Shown: positions 16,725 to 25,790 of the stretch, piece by piece
Position numbering within the stretch: the first letter of the stretch is position 1
Layout: the number at the start of each line of letters is the position of its first letter
Assembly (NCBI RefSeq): GCF_002844195.1
Contig: NZ_PEND01000006.1
Coordinates: 62,001-126,000 of the forward strand
Direction: 5' to 3'
Length of the DNA stretch: 64,000 bases
Origin: Halegenticoccus soli
Lineage (GTDB): Archaea; Halobacteriota; Halobacteria; Halobacteriales; Haloferacaceae
The notes under the pieces: model-generated
Told to the model about the DNA's origin: nothing
What the model saw: the letters and a program-made list of their open reading frames with translations, nothing else
Database searches by the model: none
Made by a program: the position numbers and the translations under genes

Positions 16725-16821
16725 CGGCGACTGTTCGGCCGGGGCAGTGTTAAATGTTACCGCGTATCTCTCGGAGCGGATAGTACACAAATATTTATCA
16801 CCGTTGTCTGAAGGAGAGCAC

Positions 16822-17280
16822 ATGGCGTACAGCTACGAGCCGCACTACTTCGAGGATTTCGAGGTCGGACAGGAGTTTCAGAGCGTCGGGCGGACGGTGA
16901 CGGAGGCGGACTTCGTCATGCACTCCGCCTTCTCGGGCGACTGGACCGAACTACACACCAACCGGCACTACGCCGAGGACGAGTACTTCGGCGAGCGGGT
17001 CGCCCACGGGCCGATGACGTTCGTCCTGGCGACCGGCTTCGTCTACCGCTGCGGGTTCCTCGAACGGACGGTTCTGGCCTTCCTCGGCATGAACTACATG
17101 GACATCCCCGCGCCCGTGCGGACGGGCGACACCATCTCGCTCCGGATGGAGGTCACGGAGACGAAGCCGTTCTCCAGCCGCGACGACGCCGGGCTCGTCG
17201 TCATCGACACGGAGATGACGCGGCAGGACGGCGAGGTCGTGTTCGCGGGCGACATGAAGTTCATGATAAAGCGGAAGTAG
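16822..17280 (+). CDS. MaoC-family (R)-hydratase/dehydratase
   Basis: Single hot-dog-fold MaoC protein of 152 residues. The hydratase-2 region is FSGDWTELHTNRHYA (about 32-46), with the catalytic Asp and His, followed by VAHGPM. It probably hydrates an enoyl-CoA; the substrate is not visible. A strong ribosome-binding site, AGGAGAG (16812-16818), is placed well for ATG 16822, yet TATTTA at 16792-16797 sits at the spacing for a leaderless start, so the transcript start is uncertain. It could also supply an acyl-CoA step near the phenylacetate genes. Confidence 0.88.
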   Translation: MAYSYEPHYFEDFEVGQEFQSVGRTVTEADFVMHSAFSGDWTELHTNRHYAEDEYFGERVAHGPMTFVLATGFVYRCGFLERTVLAFLGMNYMDIPAPVRTGDTISLRMEVTETKPFSSRDDAGLVVIDTEMTRQDGEVVFAGDMKFMIKRK

Positions 17281-17457
17281 CGCAGCCGCCGAGCGAGCTT
17301 CTTCGAGGACACCCGCCCCGAACGTTTCGGGTGAGATCAGTCGGCGTACGGGGTTGTCACTCGCCGTGGCTCTGACCGCGCTCTCAGAAGAAGGCGTCGG
17401 GGACGCGCCGGTCGGCGACTTCCAGGAAATCGAGTTCGCGCGGGTGATTCGCGCCGG

Positions 17458-18546
17458 TCAGCTCTCGTCGCGCTCACCTCCCGCTCTCTTCGCGTCCCGC
17501 TCGACGGGCCACTTGAGCCGCACCTCCTGCACGCGCCTGCCGTCCTCCGTGTACGACCGCTCCGTCACGTCGAGCCGACCGGTCTCGGGCATCGGCGCTC
17601 GTCCGTCCGTCCCGCCGGCCGTCATCGGTCGAATCCCCTCGTACCGCCCGGTGAGGTCCTGCCTGAGCCGCCGGAGGTAGACCGCGCCCTCGTCGCGGTC
17701 CATGCGCGCTTCGCGGAGCGCCTCGCCGTCCGCCGCCCCGTCGGCCCCGCCCGTCGCGGCGGTGGCGTGCCCCTGGAGGACGGCGTTCACGACGGCCCCG
17801 ACGAGGAGCACCAGCCCGCTCAGGTAGAGCCAGGTGAGGAGGACGACGATGCCGCCGAGGATGTCGGACGGGTTCGTCCTGCCGGTGTATTCGAGGTAGG
17901 CCTGGAACAGCCCCTGCAGGACCGCCCAGCCGACCGCGGCCAAGACGACGCCGGGGACGACCTCGCGGGGGGAGAGATCGACGTCGGGGAACACGTAGTA
18001 CAGCGGGAAGAACGCGACGCTGAGCCCGAACACGAGGAGGAGCGGGTTGAGCCAGTCGAGAAACGGCAGCGACTGAAACGCCGCGAACGCCGCGCTGGCG
18101 ACGACGATGGCCGCGATGGCGACGGTGAGCGCGACCAGGACGACGAGCCCGTCCCGGAGCTGGTCGGTCAACGCGTTGTCGGCGTCCGACTCGTAGATCT
18201 CCGAGAAGGCCGTGTCGAGGCCGCGGAAGATCTTCAGCGTCCCCCAGACGAGCACGACGAGGCCGATGACCGAAACGCCGGTCTGTCCGCGGTTGCCCCG
18301 CAGCGCGCTGTCGACGAAACCGCCCACCGCGGGGGTAAGGTACTGCTTCGCGAGCGCGGCGACCTGGGATTCCATCTGTCCGCTGCCGAGCAGCGACACG
18401 ACCAGCACCAGGAGCACGATCAGCGGCGCGAGCGAAACGAACGCGTTGTAGGCGATGCTCCCGGCCATGAACGTCACGTTCTTGGCCCTGAACTCCGCCA
18501 GCACGTTCTTCCCGACCCCCGCCGCGCGCGAGACGGAACCGAGCAT
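17458..18546 (-). CDS. YihY/BrkB-family membrane protein
   Basis: A 362-residue integral membrane protein with six hydrophobic helices between about 30 and 265, including MAGSIAYNAFVSLAPLIVLL near the N-terminus and WLYLSGLVLLVGAVVNAVL near 245. These are hallmarks of the YihY/virulence-factor BrkB family, once wrongly called RNase BN. The C-terminal 90 residues are charged and cytosolic. The ATG at 18546 was chosen over an in-frame TTG nine codons upstream. Transport function is unproven in the family. Confidence 0.88.
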   Translation of the reverse strand: MLGSVSRAAGVGKNVLAEFRAKNVTFMAGSIAYNAFVSLAPLIVLLVLVVSLLGSGQMESQVAALAKQYLTPAVGGFVDSALRGNRGQTGVSVIGLVVLVWGTLKIFRGLDTAFSEIYESDADNALTDQLRDGLVVLVALTVAIAAIVVASAAFAAFQSLPFLDWLNPLLLVFGLSVAFFPLYYVFPDVDLSPREVVPGVVLAAVGWAVLQGLFQAYLEYTGRTNPSDILGGIVVLLTWLYLSGLVLLVGAVVNAVLQGHATAATGGADGAADGEALREARMDRDEGAVYLRRLRQDLTGRYEGIRPMTAGGTDGRAPMPETGRLDVTERSYTEDGRRVQEVRLKWPVERDAKRAGGERDES

Positions 18547-18671
18547 ACCCCGACGTGCGGCCGCCACGGACAAAACCGGGACGGCCGACGCGACGGCGGT
18601 GGCGCGCTCCGCACCCGGTCGCCGTCGCCGGGGGTCCGGGAACGATCGATCCGCGGGCGGGTGGGCCGGAA

Positions 18672-18678
18672 CTTTAAT
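18672..18678 (+). promoter_or_regulatory. TATA box candidate of the PaaG-like gene
   Basis: CTTTAAT centred about 27 bases before the ATG at 18702, consistent with a leaderless transcript. Confidence 0.5.
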
Positions 18679-18701
18679 TCGACTCGCGTCGAGGTCGGAC
18701 C

Positions 18702-19463
18702 ATGCGAATCACCGACGACGACGGCGTTCGGACGATCACCTTCGACCGACCGGACGCGATGAACGCGATGACCGCCGACATCGCGGCCGAACTGGCGGAC
18801 GAGATCGAGGCGCTCGACCCGGCCGAGCGCGACGCGTGCGTGCTGACCGGCGAGGGGCGCGCGTTCTCGGCCGGCGGCGACGTGCAGGCGATGGCCGAGC
18901 GGGACCGATCGAGCCGCGAGGACTACGAGATGATGCGCTCGACGTTCGGCCGGGCCGCCGAGGCGGCGATCGGGTCGGCGGTGCCGATCGTCGCCAAGGT
19001 GAACGGCGACGCGGTGGGCGCCGGGCTGGCGCTGACGGCGGTGTCGGACTTCGCCTACGCGGCCGAGTCCGCCCGGTTCGGCGCGGCGTTCGTCAGGGTC
19101 GGCCTCGTCCCCGACACGGGCGGGACGTTCCTGCTCCCGCAGCTCGTCGGCATGCGCGCCGCGAAGGATCTCGCCATCACCGGGCGGCTGGTCGGCGCGG
19201 AGGAGGCCGCCGAGCTCGGGCTGGTGAACCGCGTCGCGCCGGACGAGGACCTCGACGACGCCGTCGGGGAGCTGCTGGAGACGCTCCGAAACCGCCCGAC
19301 GCGCACGATCGGGCTCATCAAGGAGGCGCTGCACGGGAACGCGGGTCGCGGCTTCCGGGACGCGCTCGACTACGAGTGCATGCTCCAGGCGCAGGCGTAC
19401 GACACCCCCGAGCACGAGGAGGGCGTCTCCGCGTTCCTCGAAAAGCGGAAGCCGGAGTTCTAG
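18702..19463 (+). CDS. Crotonase-family isomerase, PaaG-like (1,2-epoxyphenylacetyl-CoA isomerase type)
   Basis: A 253-residue crotonase fold protein. Unlike the hydratase at 10.4-11.3 kb, the two hydratase Glu residues are missing (GAGLALTAVSD, GAAFVRVG), while GLVPDTGGTFLLPQLVG keeps the Asp that is catalytic in PaaG. PaaG turns the epoxide made by PaaABC into the oxepin-CoA. The C-terminal EEGVSAFLEKRKPEF also matches PaaG. It lies 8.5 kb before paaA and is transcribed alone. General isomerases of this family share the Asp, so the exact substrate is inferred. Confidence 0.82.
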   Translation: MRITDDDGVRTITFDRPDAMNAMTADIAAELADEIEALDPAERDACVLTGEGRAFSAGGDVQAMAERDRSSREDYEMMRSTFGRAAEAAIGSAVPIVAKVNGDAVGAGLALTAVSDFAYAAESARFGAAFVRVGLVPDTGGTFLLPQLVGMRAAKDLAITGRLVGAEEAAELGLVNRVAPDEDLDDAVGELLETLRNRPTRTIGLIKEALHGNAGRGFRDALDYECMLQAQAYDTPEHEEGVSAFLEKRKPEF

Positions 19464-19506
19464 CGGCCGAACGCGGAGTCCGAACGCGCCGCCCGCGCCC
19501 GGCGGT

Positions 19507-19616
19507 TTACGGATCGACGACCGCCGGCCGCTCACAGACCGAGGGTGCCGAGGCCCGCGGATCGTGGTCACTCACGCTTCACGGATCGAGGGGGTCCGCC
19601 GCCTCACAGGTCGAGG
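19507..19616. repeat. Degenerate copies of the amidohydrolase 3' end
   Basis: The motif TCACAGGTCGAGG at 19604-19616 encodes the last codons and stop of the minus-strand amidohydrolase. Related 13-mers recur downstream of it at 19579-19591 and 19532-19544 (11 of 13 identical each) and at 19507-19519 (9 of 13), at spacings of 25, 47 and 25 bases. The copies fill the convergent gap after the PaaG-like gene. Confidence 0.45.
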
Positions 19617-20482
19617 AACGCCTCGGCGTTCTCCCACAGCAGCTTCCGCTGGGTCTCCTCGTCGTAGTCGGTGTACTCCGCGAACTGCTCCAGCCACCGA
19701 CCCGGTCGGATCATCGGGTAGTCGGTGCCGAACATCACCTTGTCGCGGAGGACCGTCCCCGCGTAGTGGAGCACCTGCTCGTCGATGTACTTCGGAAGCC
19801 AGCCCGACAGGTCCATGTAGACGTTCCCCTTCTGCTGGCAGATCGCAAGCTGCTCTCTCTCCCACGGGAACGCCGGGTGGGCGATGAGGATCCGCAGGTC
19901 GGGGTGCTCGGCGGCCACGTCGTCGATCAGCATCGGATTACCGTGCTTGACGCGCAGGCCGCGCCCGCCGGGGCTGCCCGCGCCGAGCGTCGAGTTCCCG
20001 CCGTGGAAGATCACCGGGACGCCGAGCCCCTCGATGGCGTTCCACAGCTCGTCGTGTCGCGGCGAACTCGGATCGAACCCCTGGGCGATCTGCTGGAACT
20101 TGAACCCGGAGAGGTCGAGGTCCTCGACGCAGCGTTCGGCCTCCTCGACGCAGTCGCCCTTCAGCGGATCCACGCTCCCGAACCCGACGAAGAAGTCGGG
20201 GTGTTCGTCGCGCACCTCCGCGACGTAGTCGTTCGGGACCGGCGGGTTGCCGGTGTTCGTCTCGGCGTCCCAGCCGAGGAGGACGGCGCGGGCGACGCCG
20301 GCCTCGCGGTACTCCGCCAGCATCTCCTCGTAGTCCCACGTCTCCATCTCCGCGCCGAACTTCCGGGCGGCGTCCCGCATCATCTCCCCGCCGGCGTCGT
20401 GGAGGAACTCGCTCGTCGGCTGGTGGGCGTGGGTGTCGATCGCGCGGGGGCCGTCCTCGGCGGCGAGGGCTTCGGGGAGCAT
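19604..20482 (-). CDS. Amidohydrolase-family (ACMSD-like) protein
   Basis: A 293-residue TIM-barrel metal-dependent hydrolase or decarboxylase of the amidohydrolase-2 group. Visible metal-site motifs are IDTHAHQP (about 16-23), HGG in the middle (about 170), AHPAFPW (about 218) and the late Asp in FGTDYPM (about 262). ACMSD, gamma-resorcylate decarboxylase and related enzymes share this pattern, so decarboxylation of an aromatic acid is plausible. ATG 20482 was chosen; an upstream GTG-type extension is low-complexity. It is followed on the same strand by the CaiB gene 108 bases upstream. Confidence 0.85.
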   Translation of the reverse strand: MLPEALAAEDGPRAIDTHAHQPTSEFLHDAGGEMMRDAARKFGAEMETWDYEEMLAEYREAGVARAVLLGWDAETNTGNPPVPNDYVAEVRDEHPDFFVGFGSVDPLKGDCVEEAERCVEDLDLSGFKFQQIAQGFDPSSPRHDELWNAIEGLGVPVIFHGGNSTLGAGSPGGRGLRVKHGNPMLIDDVAAEHPDLRILIAHPAFPWEREQLAICQQKGNVYMDLSGWLPKYIDEQVLHYAGTVLRDKVMFGTDYPMIRPGRWLEQFAEYTDYDEETQRKLLWENAEAFLDL

Positions 20483-20590
20483 GTCGAGTATCTCGGCCGG
20501 GAACGACAAAAACGTAGCCGCCGGGGGTGTCGTGATCGCCGTCGCGGGCGACGGCACCGGCCGCGACCCGCAGACGACGCCGTTCGCGTC

Positions 20591-21817
20591 TCAGATGACG
20601 CCGTCCTCGCGCAGCCGTTCGATCTCTTCGGCCGCGTAGCCGCGCTCGCGGAGGACCGCCTCGGTGTGCTCGCCGAGCAGCGGCGGGTGCCGGCGGATCG
20701 TGGCGGGCGTCCGCGAGAAGAACATCGGGCTGCCGGGCATCCGCACCTCCCCCGCGGTCGGATGATCGACCGTCCGGAGCATCCCCCGCGCCTCGACCTG
20801 CGGGTGCGAGAAGACGGCCTCCATGTCCTTCACGTCGCTGGCGGGGACGCCGTGGTCCTCCAGCGCGTCGAGCGCCTCCGCCGTGTCCATGTCGGCCAGG
20901 ATCGGCTCGACGATCCGGTCCAGGGCGTCCCGGTTCTCGACGCGGTCGGCGTTGGTCGCGAAGCGCTCGTCGTCGGCGAGGTCCTCGCGGCCGAGCGCCG
21001 CGCAGAAGCGCGGCCAGATGTTCTCCGAGGAGACCGCGACCACGACGTACCCGTCGGCCGTCTCGTACGCCTGGTAGGGGGCGATCGTCGGGTGCTTGCT
21101 CCCCATCCGGCCGGGCGACTCGCCGGTCGCGAAGTAGTACGAGGCCATGTACGTCATCCACGCGACCTGCCCGTCGAACAGGCTCACGTCGACCTTCTGG
21201 CCGGTCCCGTCGCCCAGCTCCCGCTCGAACAGCGCCGCGAGGATCGCCTGCGTCGCGTACATCCCCGCGCCGATGTCCGCGAGGGCGACGCCGACCCGGA
21301 CCGGCGGACCGCCCTGCTCGCCGGTGATGCTCATCAGCCCGCCCTCGGCCTGCATCATCACGTCGTAGGCGGGGCGGTCCTTCGCGGGACCCCACTCGCC
21401 GTACCCCGAGATCGCGCAGTAGACGATGCCGGGGTTCTCCCCCCGGAGGTGCTCGTAGTCGAGTTCCCACTCGGCCATCTTCCCGACGCGGAAGTTGTGC
21501 ACGAGGACGTCCGCCTCGCGCGCGAGGTCGCGGAACACCTCGCGCCCCTCCTCCGAGGCCAGGTTCAGCGTGACGGAGCGCTTGTTCCGGTTGACGCTGA
21601 CGTAGTAGGCGCTCTCGCCGGAGTCGCCGTAGGTGGGCGGGTGCCAGCCGCGGGTCTGATCGCCGACGCCCGGTCGTTCGACCTTGATCACCTCCGCGCC
21701 GAGGTCGCCCAGTTGCATCGTGCAGAACGGTCCGACGAGCACGCGGGACGCGTCGAGAACCGTCACCCCCGACAGCGGCCCCGACTCGCCGGACGGCTCG
21801 CGGGCTTCGCCGACCAT
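20591..21817 (-). CDS. CaiB/BaiF-family (class III) CoA-transferase
   Basis: A 408-residue CoA-transferase that moves CoA between carboxylic acids. The N-terminal nucleotide-like fold has VLVGPFCTMQLGDLGAEVIK, and the catalytic Asp is present in RPAYDVMMQAEGG (about 163-175). The C-terminal linker and PPLLGEHTEAVL are typical. It is divergent from the TAXI-TRAP operon across 258 bases and followed by the amidohydrolase, so it may activate the acid imported by that transporter (inference). Confidence 0.9.
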   Translation of the reverse strand: MVGEAREPSGESGPLSGVTVLDASRVLVGPFCTMQLGDLGAEVIKVERPGVGDQTRGWHPPTYGDSGESAYYVSVNRNKRSVTLNLASEEGREVFRDLAREADVLVHNFRVGKMAEWELDYEHLRGENPGIVYCAISGYGEWGPAKDRPAYDVMMQAEGGLMSITGEQGGPPVRVGVALADIGAGMYATQAILAALFERELGDGTGQKVDVSLFDGQVAWMTYMASYYFATGESPGRMGSKHPTIAPYQAYETADGYVVVAVSSENIWPRFCAALGREDLADDERFATNADRVENRDALDRIVEPILADMDTAEALDALEDHGVPASDVKDMEAVFSHPQVEARGMLRTVDHPTAGEVRMPGSPMFFSRTPATIRRHPPLLGEHTEAVLRERGYAAEEIERLREDGVI

Positions 21818-22023
21818 TATCCGAGGCGGGCGGGACGCCGTGTGCGCCGCGCTCCGTCGCCGCCGTCGTCGCGCGATCCGTTGCGATCGAACATGCGGTT
21901 TTCTCCGAAGTAGCGCCGCATAACGTTTCGCCCTCCGGAAGGATCGAAGCGCGCTCGCTCCGGACGGTCGATCCCGCGGGATCTCTCGACGCGTCGAGGG
22001 GGAAATTCTATTCGCACTTACAG

Positions 22024-22066
22024 TATTTAATCCCGTATTCAATATCCTTATCAACAATGATTGATA
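22024..22066 (+). promoter_or_regulatory. Promoter and inverted repeat of the TAXI-TRAP operon
   Basis: TATTTAA (22024-22030) is a TATA box candidate. About 19 bases further, at the expected transcript start, is the inverted repeat TATCAA-N6-TTGATA (22049-22066). The region is clearly AT-rich for this genome. A GGAG at 22068-22071 precedes the ATG at 22076. Confidence 0.5.
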
Positions 22067-22075
22067 CGGAGTGGT

Positions 22076-23083
22076 ATGGCGCGTGAAAGTGGCACACGGA
22101 GCATGGACAGGCGTGCGTTCGCGAAGGCGACGGGTGCGGCCGCGCTCGCCGGGCTGGCGGGCTGCGCAGGCGGCCCCGCCGGCGCGGGCGGCGACGGCGA
22201 CGGCGGCGGTGGCGGCGGGCCCACCTTCGTCACCATCGGAACCGGCGGGACGGGGGGCGTCTACTACCCGCTCGGCGGCGGGATGGCGGACATCCTCAAC
22301 AAGAACCTCGACGGGGTCGAGGCGTCCGCCGAGTCCACCGGCGCGAGCGTCGAGAACTGCCGGCTCGTCGCAAACGAGGAGATGACGATGGCGCTGGCGC
22401 TCGGCAACTCCGTCCTGCTCGCGGTCAACGGCGAGGGGGACTTCGACGAGGCGCTGCCGCTGTCGGCGGCGTTCGGCGCGTACCAGAACGCGACGCAGGT
22501 CGTCACGCTGCGGAACAAGGACATCGAGTCGATCGCCGACCTGAAGGGAAAGCGCGTGAGCGTCGGCGCGCCCGGCAGCGGGACGGAGGTCATCGCCGAG
22601 GAGCTGCTCAACTTCTACGACATCACCTACGACGACATCGACGAGCAGCGCCTCTCGTTCAGCGAGACGGCGAGCGCCCTGCAGGACGGCCAGATCGACG
22701 CCGGCTTCTGGAGCGTCGCCTACCCGGCGTCGTCGATTCAGGACCTCGCCAGCCAGCGGAACATCCGGCTGATCGACTTCCCCGACGACGAACTCGGCGA
22801 GATCACGAGCCAGTTCGACTACTACGTGAAGGGGACCGTCCCCGGCGGGACGTACAAGGGGCAGGACGAGGACGTGAACGTCCCGGCCGTGACGAACACG
22901 ATGATCGTCCGGGAGGACATGGACGAGGACCTGCTCTATCGTGTCGTCGAGGCGATCTACGGGAACCTGGATCAGCTCGCGGAGGTCCACCCGGCGGCGA
23001 ACCAGTTCGAAGGTGCCGCCCGCGCCGCGCCGATCGACCTGCACCCCGGCGCGAAGAAGTACTTCGACGAGGCGGGCCTGTAG
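22076..23083 (+). CDS. TAXI-family TRAP transporter substrate-binding lipoprotein
   Basis: A 335-residue exported binding protein for a TRAP transporter of the TAXI type. The N-terminus has a twin-arginine motif (RRAFAK, from residue 12) and a lipobox ending at Cys30 (LAGC), so it is a Tat lipoprotein facing the outside. A Gly/Asp-rich linker leads to the mature domain with IGTGGTGGVYYPLGG (about 52-66), the family signature. GGAG four bases upstream supports ATG 22076; the ATG at 22103 is the alternative. It is the first gene of an operon with DUF1850 and the permease. The ligand is unknown, usually a dicarboxylate or an amino acid. Confidence 0.92.
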   Translation: MARESGTRSMDRRAFAKATGAAALAGLAGCAGGPAGAGGDGDGGGGGGPTFVTIGTGGTGGVYYPLGGGMADILNKNLDGVEASAESTGASVENCRLVANEEMTMALALGNSVLLAVNGEGDFDEALPLSAAFGAYQNATQVVTLRNKDIESIADLKGKRVSVGAPGSGTEVIAEELLNFYDITYDDIDEQRLSFSETASALQDGQIDAGFWSVAYPASSIQDLASQRNIRLIDFPDDELGEITSQFDYYVKGTVPGGTYKGQDEDVNVPAVTNTMIVREDMDEDLLYRVVEAIYGNLDQLAEVHPAANQFEGAARAAPIDLHPGAKKYFDEAGL

Positions 23084-23090
23084 GGTCGAG

Positions 23091-23582
23091 ATGCGCCGAC
23101 GCCGGATCGCCGCGGCCGTCGTCGCGCTCTCGCTCCTCGCGGGGGGGATCGCGGACGCGACCGTCCTGCTGCTGCAGGATCCCCGGACCGGCGAGACGCT
23201 CGGCGTCGAACGGGTCGGGGAGGGCGACCGGTTCGCGATCCACTACGTCCACTCGTTCGATAAGACGCCGATCCGCGAGGTGTACGAGGTCCGCGGAGCG
23301 ACGATCGTGCAGATCCGCGAGGAGTACCGGTACCACGCGATCGGCCTCGAATACACGGAGGGGAACCAGACCCGCGAGGGGAACTTCACCGTGCTGCGCA
23401 TGGAGCGACGGTTCGACGCGTTCACCGTCCGCGTGGCGAGGTACACCAACCAGACGCTCGTCCTCGACGGGGAGAGACGCCCGCTGCCGGCGTACACGGA
23501 CCGCTGGAACTCGATCCGGTTTTCGGTCCGCCGCGTGAGCTACCTCGATTACCTCAGATTGCGGCTGGAGACACACCTATGA
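23091..23582 (+). CDS. DUF1850 protein of the TAXI-TRAP operon
   Basis: A 163-residue protein with an N-terminal signal anchor (about 4-24) and a beta-rich extracytoplasmic domain with HYVHSFDKTPIREVYEV, the DUF1850 hallmark. DUF1850 genes habitually sit between TAXI binding protein and permease genes, and an accessory role in uptake is inferred from that. The gene starts eight bases after the binding-protein stop and overlaps the permease by four bases (ATGA). Confidence 0.88.
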   Translation: MRRRRIAAAVVALSLLAGGIADATVLLLQDPRTGETLGVERVGEGDRFAIHYVHSFDKTPIREVYEVRGATIVQIREEYRYHAIGLEYTEGNQTREGNFTVLRMERRFDAFTVRVARYTNQTLVLDGERRPLPAYTDRWNSIRFSVRRVSYLDYLRLRLETHL

Positions 23583-25564
23583 CCGACACGACACAAACCG
23601 ACTACGAACTGCAAGACGCGGAGGATAAACCGGGAAGAACGCTGCGCGGCCGAACGCGGCTGATCGCGCTCGCCGTCGCGGTCGTCGCGGGGGCGTACCA
23701 CATCTACGTGGCGGGGTTCGGGAGCCCCGGCGCGTTCGTCAACCGCCCGCTGCACCTGGCCGCGATAGCCGTGCTGGCCCTCCTGTACTTTCCGGCGCGC
23801 GAGGCGGATCGGGACCGCGTCCCCTGGTACGACTGGGCGCTGATCGGGATCGGCGTTCCGAGCGTCCTGTACCTCACGTACGCCGTCCGATACGGCGGGC
23901 TCGCGCAGCGCTCGGGCGACCCGCTCGCGATCGACCTGGTGTTCGGCGGCATTGCGATCCTGCTCGTGCTCGAAGTCACCCGTCGGGCGACGGGGCGGGC
24001 GCTACCGATCATCGGCCTGGCGTTCCTCCTGTACGCCTACTACGGGCGGCTGATGCCGGGGCCGCTCATCCACCGTGGCTACACGATCGAGCGGATCGTC
24101 GCGCACACCTACCTGACGACGGAGGGAATCTTCGGCATTCCGCTCGGCGTCAGCGCGACGTTCGTCGTCGTGTTCATCATCCTCGGGGCGTTCCTCGAAG
24201 CGACCGGCATCGGCGACTGGTTCATCGACCTCGCGTACGGCGCGACCGGCCGGAGCACCGGCGGGCCGGCGAAGACCGCCGTGCTGTCGAGCGGATTCCT
24301 GGCGAGTCTCAACGGGAGCGCCGTCGCCAACGCCGCGACGACGGGCGCGTTCACCATCCCGCTCATGAAGCGAACCGGGTTCAGGGACCGGTACGCGGCG
24401 GCCGTCGAGGCGGCCGCGTCGAGCGGCGGGCAGATCATGCCGCCGGTGATGGGCGCGGGGGCGTTCATCATGTCGGCGTGGACCGGGATCAGCTACGTCA
24501 CGATCATCGCGGCGGCGGCGGTTCCGGCGCTCCTGTACTTCCTGAGCGTCGGCGCGGCCGTCCACTTCCGCGCGAAGCGGGAGGGGCTGGAGGGGCTCAG
24601 CCGATCCGAACTCCCGGACCCGCGGCACCTGCTCGGGACCGGCGCGCACTACCTGCTCCCGATCGTCGCGCTCGTCGCCATGCTCGTCCTCGGCTACTCG
24701 GCGATGTTCGCCGCGTTCGTCGCCATCGCGCTGACGGCCGTCGTCTCGATCCCGCTCGGGGCCGCGCGGACCTTCGTACGGGCGCTGACGGAAGGGGACG
24801 CCGAAACCGCGTCGCGGCTCGCGCGCGCTGCCGCGATGACGGCCGTCGACGCGCTCGACCGCGGAATGCGCATGACCGTCGTCGTCGCGGCCGCGTGCGC
24901 GACGGCCGGTATCGTCGTCGGCATGGTGACGCTGACGGGACTGGGTCTGGAGTTCAGTTCGCTCATCGAGTCGGCGTCCGGCGGCGTCCTCCTCGTCGCG
25001 CTCGCGCTGACGATGCTGACCTCGATCGTCCTCGGGATGGGGCTGCCGACGACGGCCGCCTACGTCGTGCTCGCCGCGCTCGGCGCGCCGGCCCTCGTCG
25101 GCCTCGGCGTCGAGACGCTCGCGGCGCACCTGTTCATCTTCTACTTCGGCATCATCAGCGCCATCACGCCGCCGATCATGCTGGCGGTGTTCACGACGAG
25201 CAGCATCGCCGAGTCGGACCCGTGGAAGACCGGCCTGACGGCGGTGAACCTCGCGGCCGCGGGCTTTCTCGTGCCCTACCTGTTCGTGTTCGGGCCGGAG
25301 CTGCTCCTCATCGGCTCGCCGACGGACATCGCCGTCGGCGTCGGCACCGCGCTGATCGGCGTCGTGGCCCTCTCGGGGGGAACGCAGGGGTACCTCTACG
25401 CCCCGACGCACGTCGTCGAACGGTTCATCCTCGTCGCCGGCGCGGTGGTCCTCATCGCGCCCGGAGTGACGACGGATCTGATCGGGCTCGGACTCATCGC
25501 CGTCGTGTTCCTCCGGCAGTACGTGACCGGAAAGCGGGGGATCGCGGCGACGCCCGCGAACTGA
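23579..25564 (+). CDS. TAXI-type TRAP transporter fused permease (DctQM)
   Basis: A 661-residue permease in which the small (four-helix) and large (about 12-helix) TRAP subunits are fused, as usual for TAXI systems. Marks are SLNGSAVANAATTGAFTIPL (about 241-260), SSGGQIMPPVMGAGAFIMSA, LGMGLPTTAAYVVLAALG and FYFGIISAITPPIM. The first 25 residues are polar and acidic. It would use an ion gradient, most probably Na+, to bring in the acid captured by the upstream lipoprotein. It overlaps the DUF1850 gene (ATGA). Confidence 0.94.
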   Translation: MTDTTQTDYELQDAEDKPGRTLRGRTRLIALAVAVVAGAYHIYVAGFGSPGAFVNRPLHLAAIAVLALLYFPAREADRDRVPWYDWALIGIGVPSVLYLTYAVRYGGLAQRSGDPLAIDLVFGGIAILLVLEVTRRATGRALPIIGLAFLLYAYYGRLMPGPLIHRGYTIERIVAHTYLTTEGIFGIPLGVSATFVVVFIILGAFLEATGIGDWFIDLAYGATGRSTGGPAKTAVLSSGFLASLNGSAVANAATTGAFTIPLMKRTGFRDRYAAAVEAAASSGGQIMPPVMGAGAFIMSAWTGISYVTIIAAAAVPALLYFLSVGAAVHFRAKREGLEGLSRSELPDPRHLLGTGAHYLLPIVALVAMLVLGYSAMFAAFVAIALTAVVSIPLGAARTFVRALTEGDAETASRLARAAAMTAVDALDRGMRMTVVVAAACATAGIVVGMVTLTGLGLEFSSLIESASGGVLLVALALTMLTSIVLGMGLPTTAAYVVLAALGAPALVGLGVETLAAHLFIFYFGIISAITPPIMLAVFTTSSIAESDPWKTGLTAVNLAAAGFLVPYLFVFGPELLLIGSPTDIAVGVGTALIGVVALSGGTQGYLYAPTHVVERFILVAGAVVLIAPGVTTDLIGLGLIAVVFLRQYVTGKRGIAATPAN

Positions 25565-25790
25565 GCGGTCGACCGGTTTCGGGTCCTCCCGAGACGATCG
25601 GTCCCCCGCCGTACTGTCCGAACCGGAGACCCGTTCGACGCCCGTACTCTCCGGCTTCGGTGGCGGAATTCTCCTTGGACGCGCTACCTGTTTAGGGAGG
25701 CCCGGGAAACTCGGAGACGATCGAGGCAATGGTTCGACAACGGTCCGACGACGCGGCCGTAGGTAGCCGCGAAAGACCTACTCGCACGTC

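Noticed and set aside
17317-17331. Hairpin CCCGAA-CGT-TTCGGG as a terminator of the MaoC gene
   Set aside because: The stem is only six bases, there is no T-run after it and it lies about 40 bases from the stop; too weak to list.
18455-21913. A 1152-codon open frame on the plus strand
   Set aside because: It lies antisense to YihY, the amidohydrolase and CaiB genes and across paaG in another frame; the translation is Arg/Pro/Gly-rich without family motifs. Long shadows are normal at this GC content.
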